From HXMU1420-13 sp034669965 (GTDB lineage Bacteria > Bacteroidota > Rhodothermia > Balneolales > Balneolaceae), in the NCBI GenBank assembly GCA_034669965.1, contig JAXMOK010000006.1:99330-163329 (forward strand): a stretch of 64,000 nt of DNA, given 5' to 3'. Positions 26,729-35,151 of this stretch are shown one piece after another; positions within the stretch are counted from its first letter, which is position 1; each line of letters begins with the position of its first letter. Made by a program: the position numbers and the translations under genes. The notes below the pieces were generated by a model that worked only from the letters and a program-made list of their open reading frames with translations, was not told the origin of the DNA and searched no databases.

Positions 26729-26737
26729 CCTACGGTA
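26702..26737. other. Long inverted repeat at the end of the tandem array
   Basis: The arms of 18 bases (TACCGTAAGGTGAATTCA and its partner ending CCCTACGGTA) pair at 17 positions around no loop, so the base of the final repeat becomes a long cruciform or hairpin. It lies 17 bases from the stop of serC, between two convergent genes. It may work as a transcription block, although it has no T-run. Confidence 0.65.
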
Positions 26738-26754
26738 TATATAAAACCGATATT

Positions 26755-27834
26755 TCACCCGTTATTGGTGCGGAATTCCTTCATGAATTCAACCAATGCA
26801 ACCACACTTTCGCGTGGGCAGGCATTATAAATACTCGCTCGAACTCCACCCACGCTACGATGTCCTTTTAATGCATCGAGATGTTGTTCCTTTGCTTCGG
26901 ATATGAACTTCGCTTCAAGCTCTTCGTTTCCTAATCGAAAACAAACATTCATATTCGATCGTGAGCTATGTTCAGCGGTGCCGCGATAGAAATCATCGGC
27001 GTCAATTTCGTTGTAAAGCAGTGCGGCTTTTTCCTCGTTAAATGTTTTGAAATACTCTAGGCCACCTTTTTCTTGAATCCATTCGAGCACCAAGCCAACC
27101 ATATACACCGCAAAAACCGGTGGTGTATGAAACATTTTACCGGCATGGGTTTTATAGTTCAGAATGGTAGGAATATCAGTTTTAGTCGATGAAGCCAAAA
27201 ATTCTTTTTTGATGATTACAATAGTAACCCCGGCCGGACCAAGGTTTTTTTGTGCACCGGCATAAATCATACCATATCGCGATAAATCTAACGGTCGGGA
27301 TAAGAAATCAGAGGAAGCATCACAAATCAACGGAACACCGTTTGTTTTAGGCTCGCTTGGAAATTGAGTTCCGAAAATGGTGTTGTTAGATGTGTAGTGA
27401 ACATATTTTGCCCCATTTGTGAGGTTTAATTCCTCATTATTAGGCACACGACTAAAATTGGAATCAGAACTTGAGAAGGCTTCATTCACAGAGCCAAATA
27501 ATTTGGCCTCCTTTATCGCTTTGGTACTCCAAGTTCCTGTGTTGATGTAATCAGCGGTTTCTCCTTCCGATAAGAAATTAAAGGGAGCCATCATAAACTG
27601 CGAGCTGGCACCGCCTTGTAAAAACATCACTTCGAAATCATCGCCTAAACCTAAAATTTCGATGAGTCGGGCACGTGCTTGGGCATCAACATCTACATAA
27701 TCAGCACCGCGGTGCGATTTTTCAATAATTGAAGTTCCGGTTCCTTTGTAATCGACAAGTTCTTCTTGTGCTTTTTGGAGTACTTCAAGCGGCAGGATTG
27801 CCGGACCTGCACTAAAATTGTGAATTCTGTTCAT
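26755..27834 (-). CDS. serC: Phosphoserine aminotransferase
   Basis: 359 residues, the normal SerC length. It begins HNFSAGPAILPLEVLQKAQ, the family-specific start. Other motifs are SHRGADY, FLQGGASSQF (phosphate-binding loop) and YAGAQKNLGPAG with the PLP-binding Lys196. It converts 3-phosphohydroxypyruvate and glutamate to phosphoserine and 2-oxoglutarate in serine synthesis, and can act in pyridoxal phosphate synthesis. DUF1015 is encoded 39 bases upstream on the same strand, a neighbour seen with serine genes in related bacteria. No serA is in the window. Its 3' end faces the 103-bp repeats. Confidence 0.97.
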   Translation of the reverse strand: MNRIHNFSAGPAILPLEVLQKAQEELVDYKGTGTSIIEKSHRGADYVDVDAQARARLIEILGLGDDFEVMFLQGGASSQFMMAPFNFLSEGETADYINTGTWSTKAIKEAKLFGSVNEAFSSSDSNFSRVPNNEELNLTNGAKYVHYTSNNTIFGTQFPSEPKTNGVPLICDASSDFLSRPLDLSRYGMIYAGAQKNLGPAGVTIVIIKKEFLASSTKTDIPTILNYKTHAGKMFHTPPVFAVYMVGLVLEWIQEKGGLEYFKTFNEEKAALLYNEIDADDFYRGTAEHSSRSNMNVCFRLGNEELEAKFISEAKEQHLDALKGHRSVGGVRASIYNACPRESVVALVEFMKEFRTNNG

Positions 27835-27873
27835 TGAGTAATTATGATGAGTGATTGCTTTGTGAGAATGAGT

Positions 27874-29073
27874 TTAAAAAGTATGAATTAAAAAACCGGA
27901 TTTCAGCTTTGGTTCGAACCAAGTTGATTTCGGGGGCATAAGTTGGCCGGCATCAGAAACATCAACTAGTTCTTGAATTCCGGTTGGGTACAAACTAATT
28001 GCCATTTCTGCCGATTTTCCATCAACCAGTTTTTCTAATTGTTTGGTGCCATGAATACCTCCCACAAATGAAATATTCTTATCGGTGCGCTGATCGGAAA
28101 TCCCCAACATAGGTTTCAGAATAAATTCCTGTAAGCGAGCAACATCCAGTTGTGAGGCAACATCAGATGCTTTAGAAGCTGGTAAATCCAGCGAAAACCA
28201 ACCACCATCCATATATAAACAAACGGTACCCGGTTGAGTTGGAACTGCGTTTTGAGTTGGTTGTAGATCAAACGATGCATTCAAATCCGACAGAAAAGAA
28301 TCAGGCAGTTGATAAATAATTCGATTGTAAGCTAAGATTCGCACCTCTTCAATCGGAAATAGTACTGCGGGGAAAAATGCTGCCTCGGGATATTTCCCCA
28401 GATCAACTTCCTTAGCTGCTCGCGATGCACTTGCGCATCTATGATGGCCATCAGCGATATAAACATTGGGAATGCTATCAAATAACTTTGACACATTTTG
28501 CGAACTTTCGGAATCCATTCTCCAAATTCGATGAATAACCGAATGATCGTCTTCCACCTCATATAATGGGTGAGTTTCAGTTACTTGATCGGTGAGATTT
28601 TGAAGAGCTTCTGTCGTTCGAAAGGTCATCATTACCGGTTCGGCGTGGGCTTTTTGGGTGACCAAATGTTTAGTTCGGTCGTTTTCTTTATCCGGACGTG
28701 TATTTTCGTGTTTTAAGATAATTCCGGCATCATAATCGTCCACGGAAACACAACCAAACAGTCCGGTTTTGGTGTGCCCTTCCCAAACCAATTGATAGAT
28801 ATATATCGACGGCTCATCATCTTGGAGAAATCGATCGGATTCTAGAAAATTCGTTAAGGTTCTTGCACCGGATTGATAGACGGCGTCATCATAAATAGAA
28901 GTCGTTTCCGGTAGATTAATTTCTGGACGAACCACGCGTAAAAAAGAAAAACTATTACCTGCTGCTTGCTTACGTGCTTCATCAGTCTCAATAACATCGT
29001 ACGGTACGCTAATTATCTCCTGAACAGATTCAGGAGTTGGTCGCCACGCTTTAAAAGGTCTTAAAACAGCCAT
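27874..29073 (-). CDS. DUF1015 family protein
   Basis: 399 residues covering one full-length DUF1015 domain. Conserved stretches are the N-terminal VLRPFKAWRP and SVPYDVIETDEARK, then ILKHENTRPDKENDRTKHL and VYIADGHHRCASASRA. The HE(N)TRP and DGHHR motifs look like an active site (His, Glu, Arg), but no reaction is established. The gene is often found with serine-synthesis genes in Bacteroidota-related genomes, as here with serC 39 bases downstream, which suggests a role in amino acid or phosphosugar metabolism; that is only inference. It is cytoplasmic with no signal. It is divergent from the DUF1844 gene, with a 9-bp inverted repeat (GATTTAAAC at 29091 and GTTTAAATC at 29127) in the spacer. 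Confidence 0.9.
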   Translation of the reverse strand: MAVLRPFKAWRPTPESVQEIISVPYDVIETDEARKQAAGNSFSFLRVVRPEINLPETTSIYDDAVYQSGARTLTNFLESDRFLQDDEPSIYIYQLVWEGHTKTGLFGCVSVDDYDAGIILKHENTRPDKENDRTKHLVTQKAHAEPVMMTFRTTEALQNLTDQVTETHPLYEVEDDHSVIHRIWRMDSESSQNVSKLFDSIPNVYIADGHHRCASASRAAKEVDLGKYPEAAFFPAVLFPIEEVRILAYNRIIYQLPDSFLSDLNASFDLQPTQNAVPTQPGTVCLYMDGGWFSLDLPASKASDVASQLDVARLQEFILKPMLGISDQRTDKNISFVGGIHGTKQLEKLVDGKSAEMAISLYPTGIQELVDVSDAGQLMPPKSTWFEPKLKSGFLIHTF

Positions 29074-29177
29074 ATATTCTTCTTTTAAATGATTTAAACA
29101 AGGTAAAGAAAAAAGAACTTTATTAAGTTTAAATCACTATCAAAAGTGGACGGAAAACTTTAAAAACTAAAAGCACT

Positions 29178-29513
29178 ATGAACGAAGGTTCGTTAAACAA
29201 AGATCAACAAGACCAACTACTATTTATGATGCTGATTCAGCAGCATCAACAAATTGGAATGATGGGCTTAGGAAAACTGAAAAACCCGGCTACAGATTCC
29301 ATCGAACGGGATCTTGCCTCGGCAAAATATGCTATCGATACCCTTTCGGTTATCGAAAGATATACCGAGGGAAATCTCCCCAAAGAATTGAAAAGCTTTT
29401 TGGATCAAACGCTGACTACTCTGCGATTGAATTATGCCGATGAAGCTTCGAAAGATAGCGAAGGTGATAGCGGAGATAATGCAGAAGCGAATTCAGAATC
29501 TACTGATTCATAA
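29178..29513 (+). CDS. DUF1844 family small protein
   Basis: 111 residues. The helical core (LFMMLIQQHQQIGMMGLGKL, then KYAIDTLSVIERYTEGNL and LDQTLTTLRLNYAD) matches DUF1844. The last 20 residues are an acidic, Ser/Asp/Glu-rich tail. It is a soluble cytoplasmic protein of unknown function. The Nudix gene starts two bases after its stop, so the two form an operon. DUF1844 proteins are widespread single-domain proteins without a known partner. Confidence 0.82.
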   Translation: MNEGSLNKDQQDQLLFMMLIQQHQQIGMMGLGKLKNPATDSIERDLASAKYAIDTLSVIERYTEGNLPKELKSFLDQTLTTLRLNYADEASKDSEGDSGDNAEANSESTDS

Positions 29514-29515
29514 TC

Positions 29516-29935
29516 GTGCCTAAATCAATTTCAGCTGCCGGTGGGGTAGTTTTCGATATAAGAGACAACCGACCGGTGGTTTTACTTATCTATCGGAATA
29601 AAGTATGGGATATTCCAAAAGGGAAGTTGGAGAAGGGAGAATCGATTGCTATGTGTGCAGCCCGTGAAGTTGCAGAAGAAACCGGCACAGAACTTCCTAT
29701 TATAGTTTCTGAGCTCGGAACAACTTATCACGAATACGAGCAGAAAAAGAAACTCTACGGTAAAACTACCTATTGGTATGCCATGGTATTTCCAAGAGCT
29801 CAGGAATTGACTCCGCAAACCGAGGAAGGGATCGAGCAGATCGAATGGGTTGCATTAGATGAAGCCATTAAAAAAGTAGGATTCGAAAACCTTGAAGAAG
29901 TGTTAGTTCGATTTAAAAATTGGTTTCAGAATTAG
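29516..29935 (+). CDS. Nudix hydrolase
   Basis: 139 residues from a GTG start, two bases after the DUF1844 stop; the next ATG would cut into the domain. The Nudix box GX5EX7REVXEEXG is complete (GKLEKGESIAMCAAREVAEE, then TG at about residues 41-63), so the Mg-binding glutamates are present. N-terminal AAGGVVFD and DIPKGKLE resemble diadenosine-polyphosphate / MutT-type family members. It would hydrolyse a nucleoside diphosphate linked to another group; the substrate is not readable from sequence. A terminator follows at once. Confidence 0.93.
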   Translation: MPKSISAAGGVVFDIRDNRPVVLLIYRNKVWDIPKGKLEKGESIAMCAAREVAEETGTELPIIVSELGTTYHEYEQKKKLYGKTTYWYAMVFPRAQELTPQTEEGIEQIEWVALDEAIKKVGFENLEEVLVRFKNWFQN

Positions 29936-29945
29936 TTGCATAAAA

Positions 29946-29971
29946 AAAGCCCACTCGATTGAGCGGGCTTT
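29946..29971. terminator. Bidirectional Rho-independent terminator
   Basis: AAAGCCCACTC and GAGCGGGCTTT pair with one mismatch around GATT. An A-run stands before it and a short T-run after it. It separates the plus-strand Nudix gene from the convergent minus-strand tonB gene. Confidence 0.82.
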
Positions 29972-29994
29972 AACAACTGATTAATCAGAATAAA

Positions 29995-30651
29995 TTAGTT
30001 TTGCAGACGGAATACAATTGGAAGTGAGTACTGAACACGTACCGGACGACCACGTTGCATACCAGGTGTAAACTTGGCTTGTTTTACTGCTTCAAGTGCT
30101 GCTTCGTCGCAACCACCGCCGATTCCACGAATCACACGAGGGTTTTCAACTTCGCCACGCTCGTTTACAATAAACTGCACGGTTACACGACCTTCGATTC
30201 CGGCACGACGTGCCATCTCAGGATACTTTACTTTTCTTTGAAGTTCACCTAAACCGCCTTGAAGTACAGGCATGTTTTCAACCACAACGAAGAAATCTTC
30301 TTCTTCCTCTTCTTGTGGCGGTGGTGGTGGTGGAAGATCCATTGGACCGTCAAGATCGAACTCAAGGTCAAGATCAACTACATCATCTTCAATAATCTCG
30401 TCATTTGGAACCTCTACAGGAACCGGTGGACGAGGAGGTGGTGGAGGGGTTTCCACTTGCTTAGTTTGAATAACTTCTTCCATCACCACTTCCTCTTGAA
30501 GTTCGATCGGTGGTGGTGCTGGTGGTTCGCTGTACAGGTTAACGCGAACAAGTCCAATCATAAATAGTAATGCTACAATAAGACCGAATTGAAGAGTGAT
30601 ATTGTATGATCTCCTCAAGTCTGCCTTCGCGCTTTTGCGTTCGTTAGTCAT
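29995..30651 (-). CDS. TonB energy transducer, paralogue 1
   Basis: 218 residues. The N-terminal cytoplasmic part is short and is followed by one TM helix (FGLIVALLFMIGLVRVNLY). A Pro-rich periplasmic spacer (PPAPPPIELQEE, PPPPPRPPVPVEVP, PPPPPPQEEEEED) follows. The C-terminal TonB domain covers about residues 125-218 (GLGELQRKVKYPEMARRAG and IEGRVTVQFIVNERGEVENP, then RGIGGGCDEAALEAVKQAKF and TPGMQRGRPVRVQYSLPI). It passes the proton gradient to TonB-dependent receptors with ExbB/ExbD, which are not in the window. A second tonB lies just upstream on the same strand. Confidence 0.94.
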   Translation of the reverse strand: MTNERKSAKADLRRSYNITLQFGLIVALLFMIGLVRVNLYSEPPAPPPIELQEEVVMEEVIQTKQVETPPPPPRPPVPVEVPNDEIIEDDVVDLDLEFDLDGPMDLPPPPPPQEEEEEDFFVVVENMPVLQGGLGELQRKVKYPEMARRAGIEGRVTVQFIVNERGEVENPRVIRGIGGGCDEAALEAVKQAKFTPGMQRGRPVRVQYSLPIVFRLQN

Positions 30652-30768
30652 ATTCTGATCTTGATTAATTTATAGGAACTAAAAAGAACGGGATTTTTTT
30701 AAAAGCTCGCAAGTAATTAATCCCATTATTACATTAAGTAACGATTCTAACTCAGTTTTAGTTTTTGA

Positions 30769-31413
30769 TCAGTTTGTGATCCTAAAAACAACGGTTTGAG
30801 TCATGCGTACGTTTACTGTTTTATCGTTTTGGATGCCGGGCGAAAACTTCATTTTATTAAGAACTCTGAGCACCTCTTCGTCGCAACCGCCACCAATTCC
30901 CCTAAGTATTTGAGGGTTTTTAACAGCGCCAAGTTTATCAACTGTAAACTGAACGATTACCTTTCCTTCTATCGCAGCTCTTTTCGCCATTTCAGGATAC
31001 TTGAGTTCCGAATAAAGAGCTTTCATACCGCCAATCATGATTGGCATCACTTCTAAACCCCAAGTGTCAACTATGTCGTTGTTAATATTCTCCGCTTGCT
31101 TTGGTGGCAAAGCGATGCGTGACTCGTTGATTTCGAAATCCGGAAATTGAATGTCTAAGTCTTCAATGGGTTCATTGTCGGCCACTTCGATTGGAACGTA
31201 TGGTTTTGGTGGTGCTGCTTTAATTTCATTTGTGTTTGGTATATTTATTATTTCCGGGTGATCGGTATGAATAATGGGCCCGATATTTTCACTTGTTACG
31301 CGATCCATGGGGATTTTAGTTAGTGCCAGGAAGAATAGTAATGAAAGTGCCAAACTCGTTTGAAAGTAGAGGAGGTAATTACGTTTTAGATTTGAATGCG
31401 ATTTCATAGTCAT
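30769..31413 (-). CDS. TonB energy transducer, paralogue 2
   Basis: About 214 residues from ATG 31413 (MTMKSHSNLKRNY), a start that gives the same layout as the neighbouring TonB; the frame extends 26 residues further upstream without likeness to the family. One TM helix (LYFQTSLALSLLFFLALTKI), a spacer with less proline than paralogue 1, then a TonB C-terminal domain (ALYSELKYPEMAKRAAIEG, KVIVQFTVDKLGAVKNP, RGIGGGCDEEVLRVLNKMKF). The C-terminal domain is close to paralogue 1 but the spacer has diverged, as after a tandem duplication. The two may serve different receptors. Confidence 0.9.
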   Translation of the reverse strand: MTMKSHSNLKRNYLLYFQTSLALSLLFFLALTKIPMDRVTSENIGPIIHTDHPEIINIPNTNEIKAAPPKPYVPIEVADNEPIEDLDIQFPDFEINESRIALPPKQAENINNDIVDTWGLEVMPIMIGGMKALYSELKYPEMAKRAAIEGKVIVQFTVDKLGAVKNPQILRGIGGGCDEEVLRVLNKMKFSPGIQNDKTVNVRMTQTVVFRITN

Positions 31414-31499
31414 GATGCCCTGAGTTTTATTAGTGGTGACATCATTAAAAATAGAAGAGCAACGCTGCGTTGTTATCGCATTATTATGCAAGTATGCAT

Positions 31500-31880
31500 T
31501 TAAGACGATTTCTTTTTCAGGATGAAGTGAAGGGCAATAACTGCAGCAACCGACCCTAAAGCATCCGCAATAAAATCATAAAGTTCGGGACTACGATTTG
31601 TGGGCAAAATTAATTGCAGTATTTCTACTAGTAATCCATAAAATAATCCGAGGAAAAAAATCATCCATAAACTAGGAGAATTTTTACTTCGTACTGCTTT
31701 TACCAATCCGAACAAAAAGGTCCATACCGCAAAGGCACCAAAATGAGCGAGTTTATCGTAAGCCAGAATATTGATACTGGCAAGTTTCTCTGCAGGATAC
31801 AGAGTGCCATATAATATGGTAACTGTTGCGATAATAAATAATACCAGGATCGACTTTGGATATTTAAGAAAAAAACGCAC
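31500..31880 (-). CDS. VanZ-family membrane protein
   Basis: 126 residues with four predicted membrane helices. The family pattern is visible: TLYPAEKL after the first helix, YDKLAHFGAFAVWTFLF, then GLLVEILQLILP and DFIADALGSVAAVIA. It starts with GTG, and the first base of that codon overlaps the last base of the NnrE/NnrD stop, so it is translationally coupled to that gene. VanZ relatives are small membrane proteins, some linked to glycopeptide resistance, most of unknown function. No resistance cluster is present here. Confidence 0.85.
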   Translation of the reverse strand: MRFFLKYPKSILVLFIIATVTILYGTLYPAEKLASINILAYDKLAHFGAFAVWTFLFGLVKAVRSKNSPSLWMIFFLGLFYGLLVEILQLILPTNRSPELYDFIADALGSVAAVIALHFILKKKSS

Positions 31881-33385
31881 TAAATAATGTCTAAGGGTTC
31901 AGGTGAATTATTTCCCATTTCGAAAGCAGTTTCCACTTTATTTTTACCATCGAGCAATGCTTTTATACATGCTAAGGGTTCATTTTTTAGATTCATCCAG
32001 AAAGCGCTGACTTTACCGGCAAGTACATCCCCAAAACCTGCACGGGCGAACATTCGCGTATCGTAATTGGTAACAAATGCTTCCCCATCTTTTGTGGCTA
32101 TAATACCTGGATATCCTTTTGATAACACGGTGATGCCGAAAGATTTTGCGAACGCACAAACCTGAATCATTCGATCGAAGTTATCGCTCAGCGAGTCACT
32201 ATTCGGTAATAAGCGCGATAATTCACCGGGGTGAGGAGTTAAAATCCATTGTGCTTTATCGGGTTTCTGTTTGATGAAGTCTTCATCCAATGCAAAAAGA
32301 GCATCTGCATCGATCACAGCATTTCCAGTAAAAGTAGCTAGCACAGTTCGAATAAATTCAATGGTTTCGGGTTCCCTTCCTAAACCGGGGCCGATTAAAA
32401 TAGTTCCGCGCTTTTCAGTAAGTATGTTTAAAACCTGATCAATATGTGCACTTGTAAAGTGTTTATCGTCAGAATCACCAACCGGTTTTTTGATGATCTG
32501 TATCAACGTTTTTTCGTACACATCCAGCTGAGCCTTTGGCGTGATAACCGTCACAGCCCCTAATTCTTGAGCCCAGGCACTTTTTGAGGCTAGTATTGCG
32601 GCTCCGGTAAGTCCTTCAGATCCGGCGATCACATACAAAATACCTTCCGCGTATTTATGTTCTCGGGGTCTCTTTTTTTGTGTGAAGGAGTCAACCCAGC
32701 TTTCATCAACAAGATATCCTGCATGTTCCCTGTATTTATTGGGGAAGGGGAGATCGCAAAGTATAACTTCACCGGAAACTGCTTTCCCATCATTCAAAAA
32801 ACTGCCGGCTTTTAGAGCTCCAAAACTCAAAGTAAAATCAGCTTGAATCGCAGTTCCCAATATTCGCCCGTTGTCGGCTGATAAACCAGAAGGGATATCG
32901 AGAGCAAAAACCGTTGCTTTAGATTTATTTACCGAACTGATAATCGCATCGATTGGGGATCGAACTTGTAAATTCAAACCGGTTCCAAAAATTCCATCTA
33001 CAATCACATCGAAGTCGGAAATTGAGCGCTGACCTAAGGTATCTAAAAAGCTTATTTCCGCATCAAGTTTATTCAGTAAATCGTAGTTCTTTTGTGCATC
33101 GGGAGATAAGTCGTCATCCCCAAAACAAAGATAAAAACTACACTTGTAGCCTTGCTGAGAAAGCAGCCGGCCCACCACAAATGCATCGCCGGCGTTATTT
33201 CCTTTCCCACACACCAATAACATCTTCGATTCGCTCGAAGTATGTTGTATGATGAAATCAGCTGCTCGTGTACCGGCAACCTCCATTAATGTAAAACCAT
33301 TAATCCCAAACTCAGAAATCGTACGCTTATCCATGCGTCGATTCTGCTCTGCCGATGTGATATGGAAAGGATAGGGGACGTTCAT
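31880..33385 (-). CDS. nnr: Bifunctional NAD(P)H-hydrate epimerase / ADP-dependent dehydratase
   Basis: 501 residues with two fused domains. The N-terminal epimerase (NnrE, about 1-215) has LLVCGKGNNAGDAFVVGRLL and VDGIFGTGL; the usual GNNGGDG is GNNAGDA here. The C-terminal ADP-dependent dehydratase (NnrD, about 230-490) has GPGLGRE, NAVIDADALFAL, WILTPHPGELSRLL and ARAGFGDVLAGKVSAF with the catalytic-type Asp. Together they repair the damaged cofactors NADHX and NADPHX. It lies four bases after proS and overlaps vanZ by one base, so these are probably one transcript. The Gly-to-Ala changes in the first domain are mild and should not abolish the fold. Confidence 0.93.
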   Translation of the reverse strand: MNVPYPFHITSAEQNRRMDKRTISEFGINGFTLMEVAGTRAADFIIQHTSSESKMLLVCGKGNNAGDAFVVGRLLSQQGYKCSFYLCFGDDDLSPDAQKNYDLLNKLDAEISFLDTLGQRSISDFDVIVDGIFGTGLNLQVRSPIDAIISSVNKSKATVFALDIPSGLSADNGRILGTAIQADFTLSFGALKAGSFLNDGKAVSGEVILCDLPFPNKYREHAGYLVDESWVDSFTQKKRPREHKYAEGILYVIAGSEGLTGAAILASKSAWAQELGAVTVITPKAQLDVYEKTLIQIIKKPVGDSDDKHFTSAHIDQVLNILTEKRGTILIGPGLGREPETIEFIRTVLATFTGNAVIDADALFALDEDFIKQKPDKAQWILTPHPGELSRLLPNSDSLSDNFDRMIQVCAFAKSFGITVLSKGYPGIIATKDGEAFVTNYDTRMFARAGFGDVLAGKVSAFWMNLKNEPLACIKALLDGKNKVETAFEMGNNSPEPLDII

Positions 33386-33389
33386 CCAA

Positions 33390-34856
33390 CTAGTACGACT
33401 TAGCGAATAACACTTTTTGTTGCGATGGATTTCCGGAAACCATGCATTTGCCCGGAGTTCCTTCGGTTAGCGGGATGCAGCGAATGGTTGCTTTCGTTTC
33501 GTTTTTGATGCGTTCTTCGGTCTCCGATGTGCCATCCCAATGAGCGTAAATAAATCCGCCTTTTTCGTCCAGCACTTGCTTGAACTCGTCGTAGGTTTCC
33601 ACTTCCGATGTCATTTCATCTTGACGTTTTTTGGCCGTTTCAAACAAATCGTTTTGAATTACATTCAACAAATCCTTGATTCGTGAACCAATTCCTTCAC
33701 GTGATTCAATGTTTTTGTTTAGAGTATCTCGGCGGGCAAGTTCAACATTGCCGTTTTTAACATCGCGAGGGCCAATTGCAATTCGTAAAGGAATGCCACG
33801 AGCTTCGTGCTCGGCAAATTTAAAGCCCGGTTTGAAATTGTCGCGATCATCCAGCTTTACTCGGATTCCCAACGCTTTCAACTCATTATATATAGCATCG
33901 CCATATTCTAGCACTACTTCACGCTCTTCATCTTTTCGATAGATAGGAACGATCACCACTTGAGTTGGTGCCAATTTCGGAGGAAGAACCAGACCTTGAT
34001 CGTCAGAGTGCGTCATAATAAGTCCGCCAATTAATCGGGTAGAAACTCCCCAGCTTGTAGCCCAAACCAGTTTGTGATCTCCGTCTTTATCCTGGAATTT
34101 CACATCAAAAGCCTTGGCAAAATTCTGTCCTAAAAAGTGGGAAGTACCGGCTTGAAGCGCTTTGCCATCTTGCATTAATGCTTCGATGCAATATGTGTCG
34201 ATAGCACCGGCAAAGCGTTCGCTCTCGGTTTTTACACCGGTTACAACGGGCATGGCCATGAACTCTTCGGCAAAAGTGCGATACACTTCCAGCATTTGCT
34301 TGGTCTCAGCTACCGCTTCTTCTTCGGTGGCGTGCGCGGTGTGACCTTCTTGCCATAAAAACTCCATGGTCCGCAAAAAGAGGCGCGTACGCATTTCCCA
34401 ACGTACTACATTCGCCCACTGATTTACCAGGATCGGAAGATCTCGGTACGATTGAATCCAATTTCGGTAAGTATCCCAAATTATGGTTTCTGAAGTTGGT
34501 CGTACGATTAGTTCTTCGTCTAATTTTGATTCAGGATCAACTTCTACGCCACCATCAACGGCCTTAAGGCGCGAATGGGTAACAACGGCACATTCTTTGG
34601 CGAAACCTTCAACGTGTTGCGCTTCTTTGGATAAGAAAGATTTTGGGATGAACAATGGGAAATAGGCGTTTTCATGCCCGGTGTCTTTGAACATCTGATC
34701 TAACCCGCGCTGCATGTTTTCCCACAAAGCCATTCCGGTTGGGCGAATTACCATGCATCCACGAACAGGCGAATGTTCAGCCAGCTGAGCCTCTCTTACT
34801 ACATCTAAATACCATTGAGAATAATCGTTTTCTCTTTTTGTGATTTTTTGCGCCAT
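33390..34856 (-). CDS. proS: Prolyl-tRNA synthetase, short (eukaryote/archaeal-like) class
   Basis: 488 residues, the length of the class lacking the bacterial editing insertion. The start is ITKRENDYSQWYLDVVREA. Class II motifs include GCMVIRPTGMALWENMQ, VRPTSETIIWDTYRNWIQS, FLRTMEFLWQEGHTAHATEE and TSWGVSTRLIGGLIMTHSDD. It also has the C-terminal domain with GTPGKCMVSGNPS and a final aromatic residue (FAKSY), typical of this class. It charges tRNA-Pro with proline. It heads a minus-strand run with the NnrE/NnrD and vanZ genes; a tRNA-Met lies divergently upstream. Confidence 0.97.
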   Translation of the reverse strand: MAQKITKRENDYSQWYLDVVREAQLAEHSPVRGCMVIRPTGMALWENMQRGLDQMFKDTGHENAYFPLFIPKSFLSKEAQHVEGFAKECAVVTHSRLKAVDGGVEVDPESKLDEELIVRPTSETIIWDTYRNWIQSYRDLPILVNQWANVVRWEMRTRLFLRTMEFLWQEGHTAHATEEEAVAETKQMLEVYRTFAEEFMAMPVVTGVKTESERFAGAIDTYCIEALMQDGKALQAGTSHFLGQNFAKAFDVKFQDKDGDHKLVWATSWGVSTRLIGGLIMTHSDDQGLVLPPKLAPTQVVIVPIYRKDEEREVVLEYGDAIYNELKALGIRVKLDDRDNFKPGFKFAEHEARGIPLRIAIGPRDVKNGNVELARRDTLNKNIESREGIGSRIKDLLNVIQNDLFETAKKRQDEMTSEVETYDEFKQVLDEKGGFIYAHWDGTSETEERIKNETKATIRCIPLTEGTPGKCMVSGNPSQQKVLFAKSY

Positions 34857-34992
34857 TATTGATCTGAATCTTAAGATTTTGGAGAAAAATGAAGGTAAGG
34901 AACTTAAAAATTAGATTGGGCAGAATTACTGAAAAAAGTACTTACAGAAAAGTTAGGAAGTGCGTATATTTAGTGCTCTTTGCGAAATGCAT

Positions 34993-35066
34993 GGCGTGGT
35001 AGCTCAGATGGTTAGAGCGCACGACTCATAATCGTGAGGTCGGCGGTTCAATTCCGCCCCACGCTA
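34993..35066 (+). tRNA. tRNA-Met (anticodon CAT, elongator-like)
   Basis: A full cloverleaf can be drawn. The acceptor GGCGTGG pairs with CCACGCT (one G-T). The D-arm starts TAGCTC, the anticodon stem CACGA/TCGTG holds loop CTCATAA, and the T-arm GGCGG-TTCAATT-CCGCC is perfect. The G1 end and the lack of three G-C pairs in the anticodon stem argue against initiator tRNA. An Ile2 tRNA with lysidine also has a CAT anticodon and is the main alternative. CCA is not encoded in full. A -7-like TATATTTA lies at 34965, and a terminator follows. Confidence 0.95.
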
Positions 35067-35078
35067 CATTAACATTTT

Positions 35079-35113
35079 AAGCCTGGTTCAATGAAATGAG
35101 CTGGGCTTTTTTT
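35079..35113 (+). terminator. Rho-independent terminator after tRNA-Met
   Basis: AAGCCTGGTTCA and TGAGCTGGGCTT pair with three G-T pairs allowed and no mismatch, around ATGAAA. Seven T residues (35107-35113) follow. It ends the single-tRNA transcript 13 bases after the tRNA. Confidence 0.82.
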
Positions 35114-35151
35114 GTGCTTGTAGCAAAATGAGTTGCCAGTAATCTCAACGC

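Noticed and set aside
29091..29135. Operator from GATTTAAAC / GTTTAAATC between the DUF1015 and DUF1844 genes
   Set aside because: The arms are only nine AT-rich bases and 27 bases apart, so chance is a sufficient explanation.
31500..31880. Glycopeptide resistance from the VanZ-like gene
   Set aside because: No vanHAX or regulatory genes are nearby and VanZ-like proteins are common without resistance.
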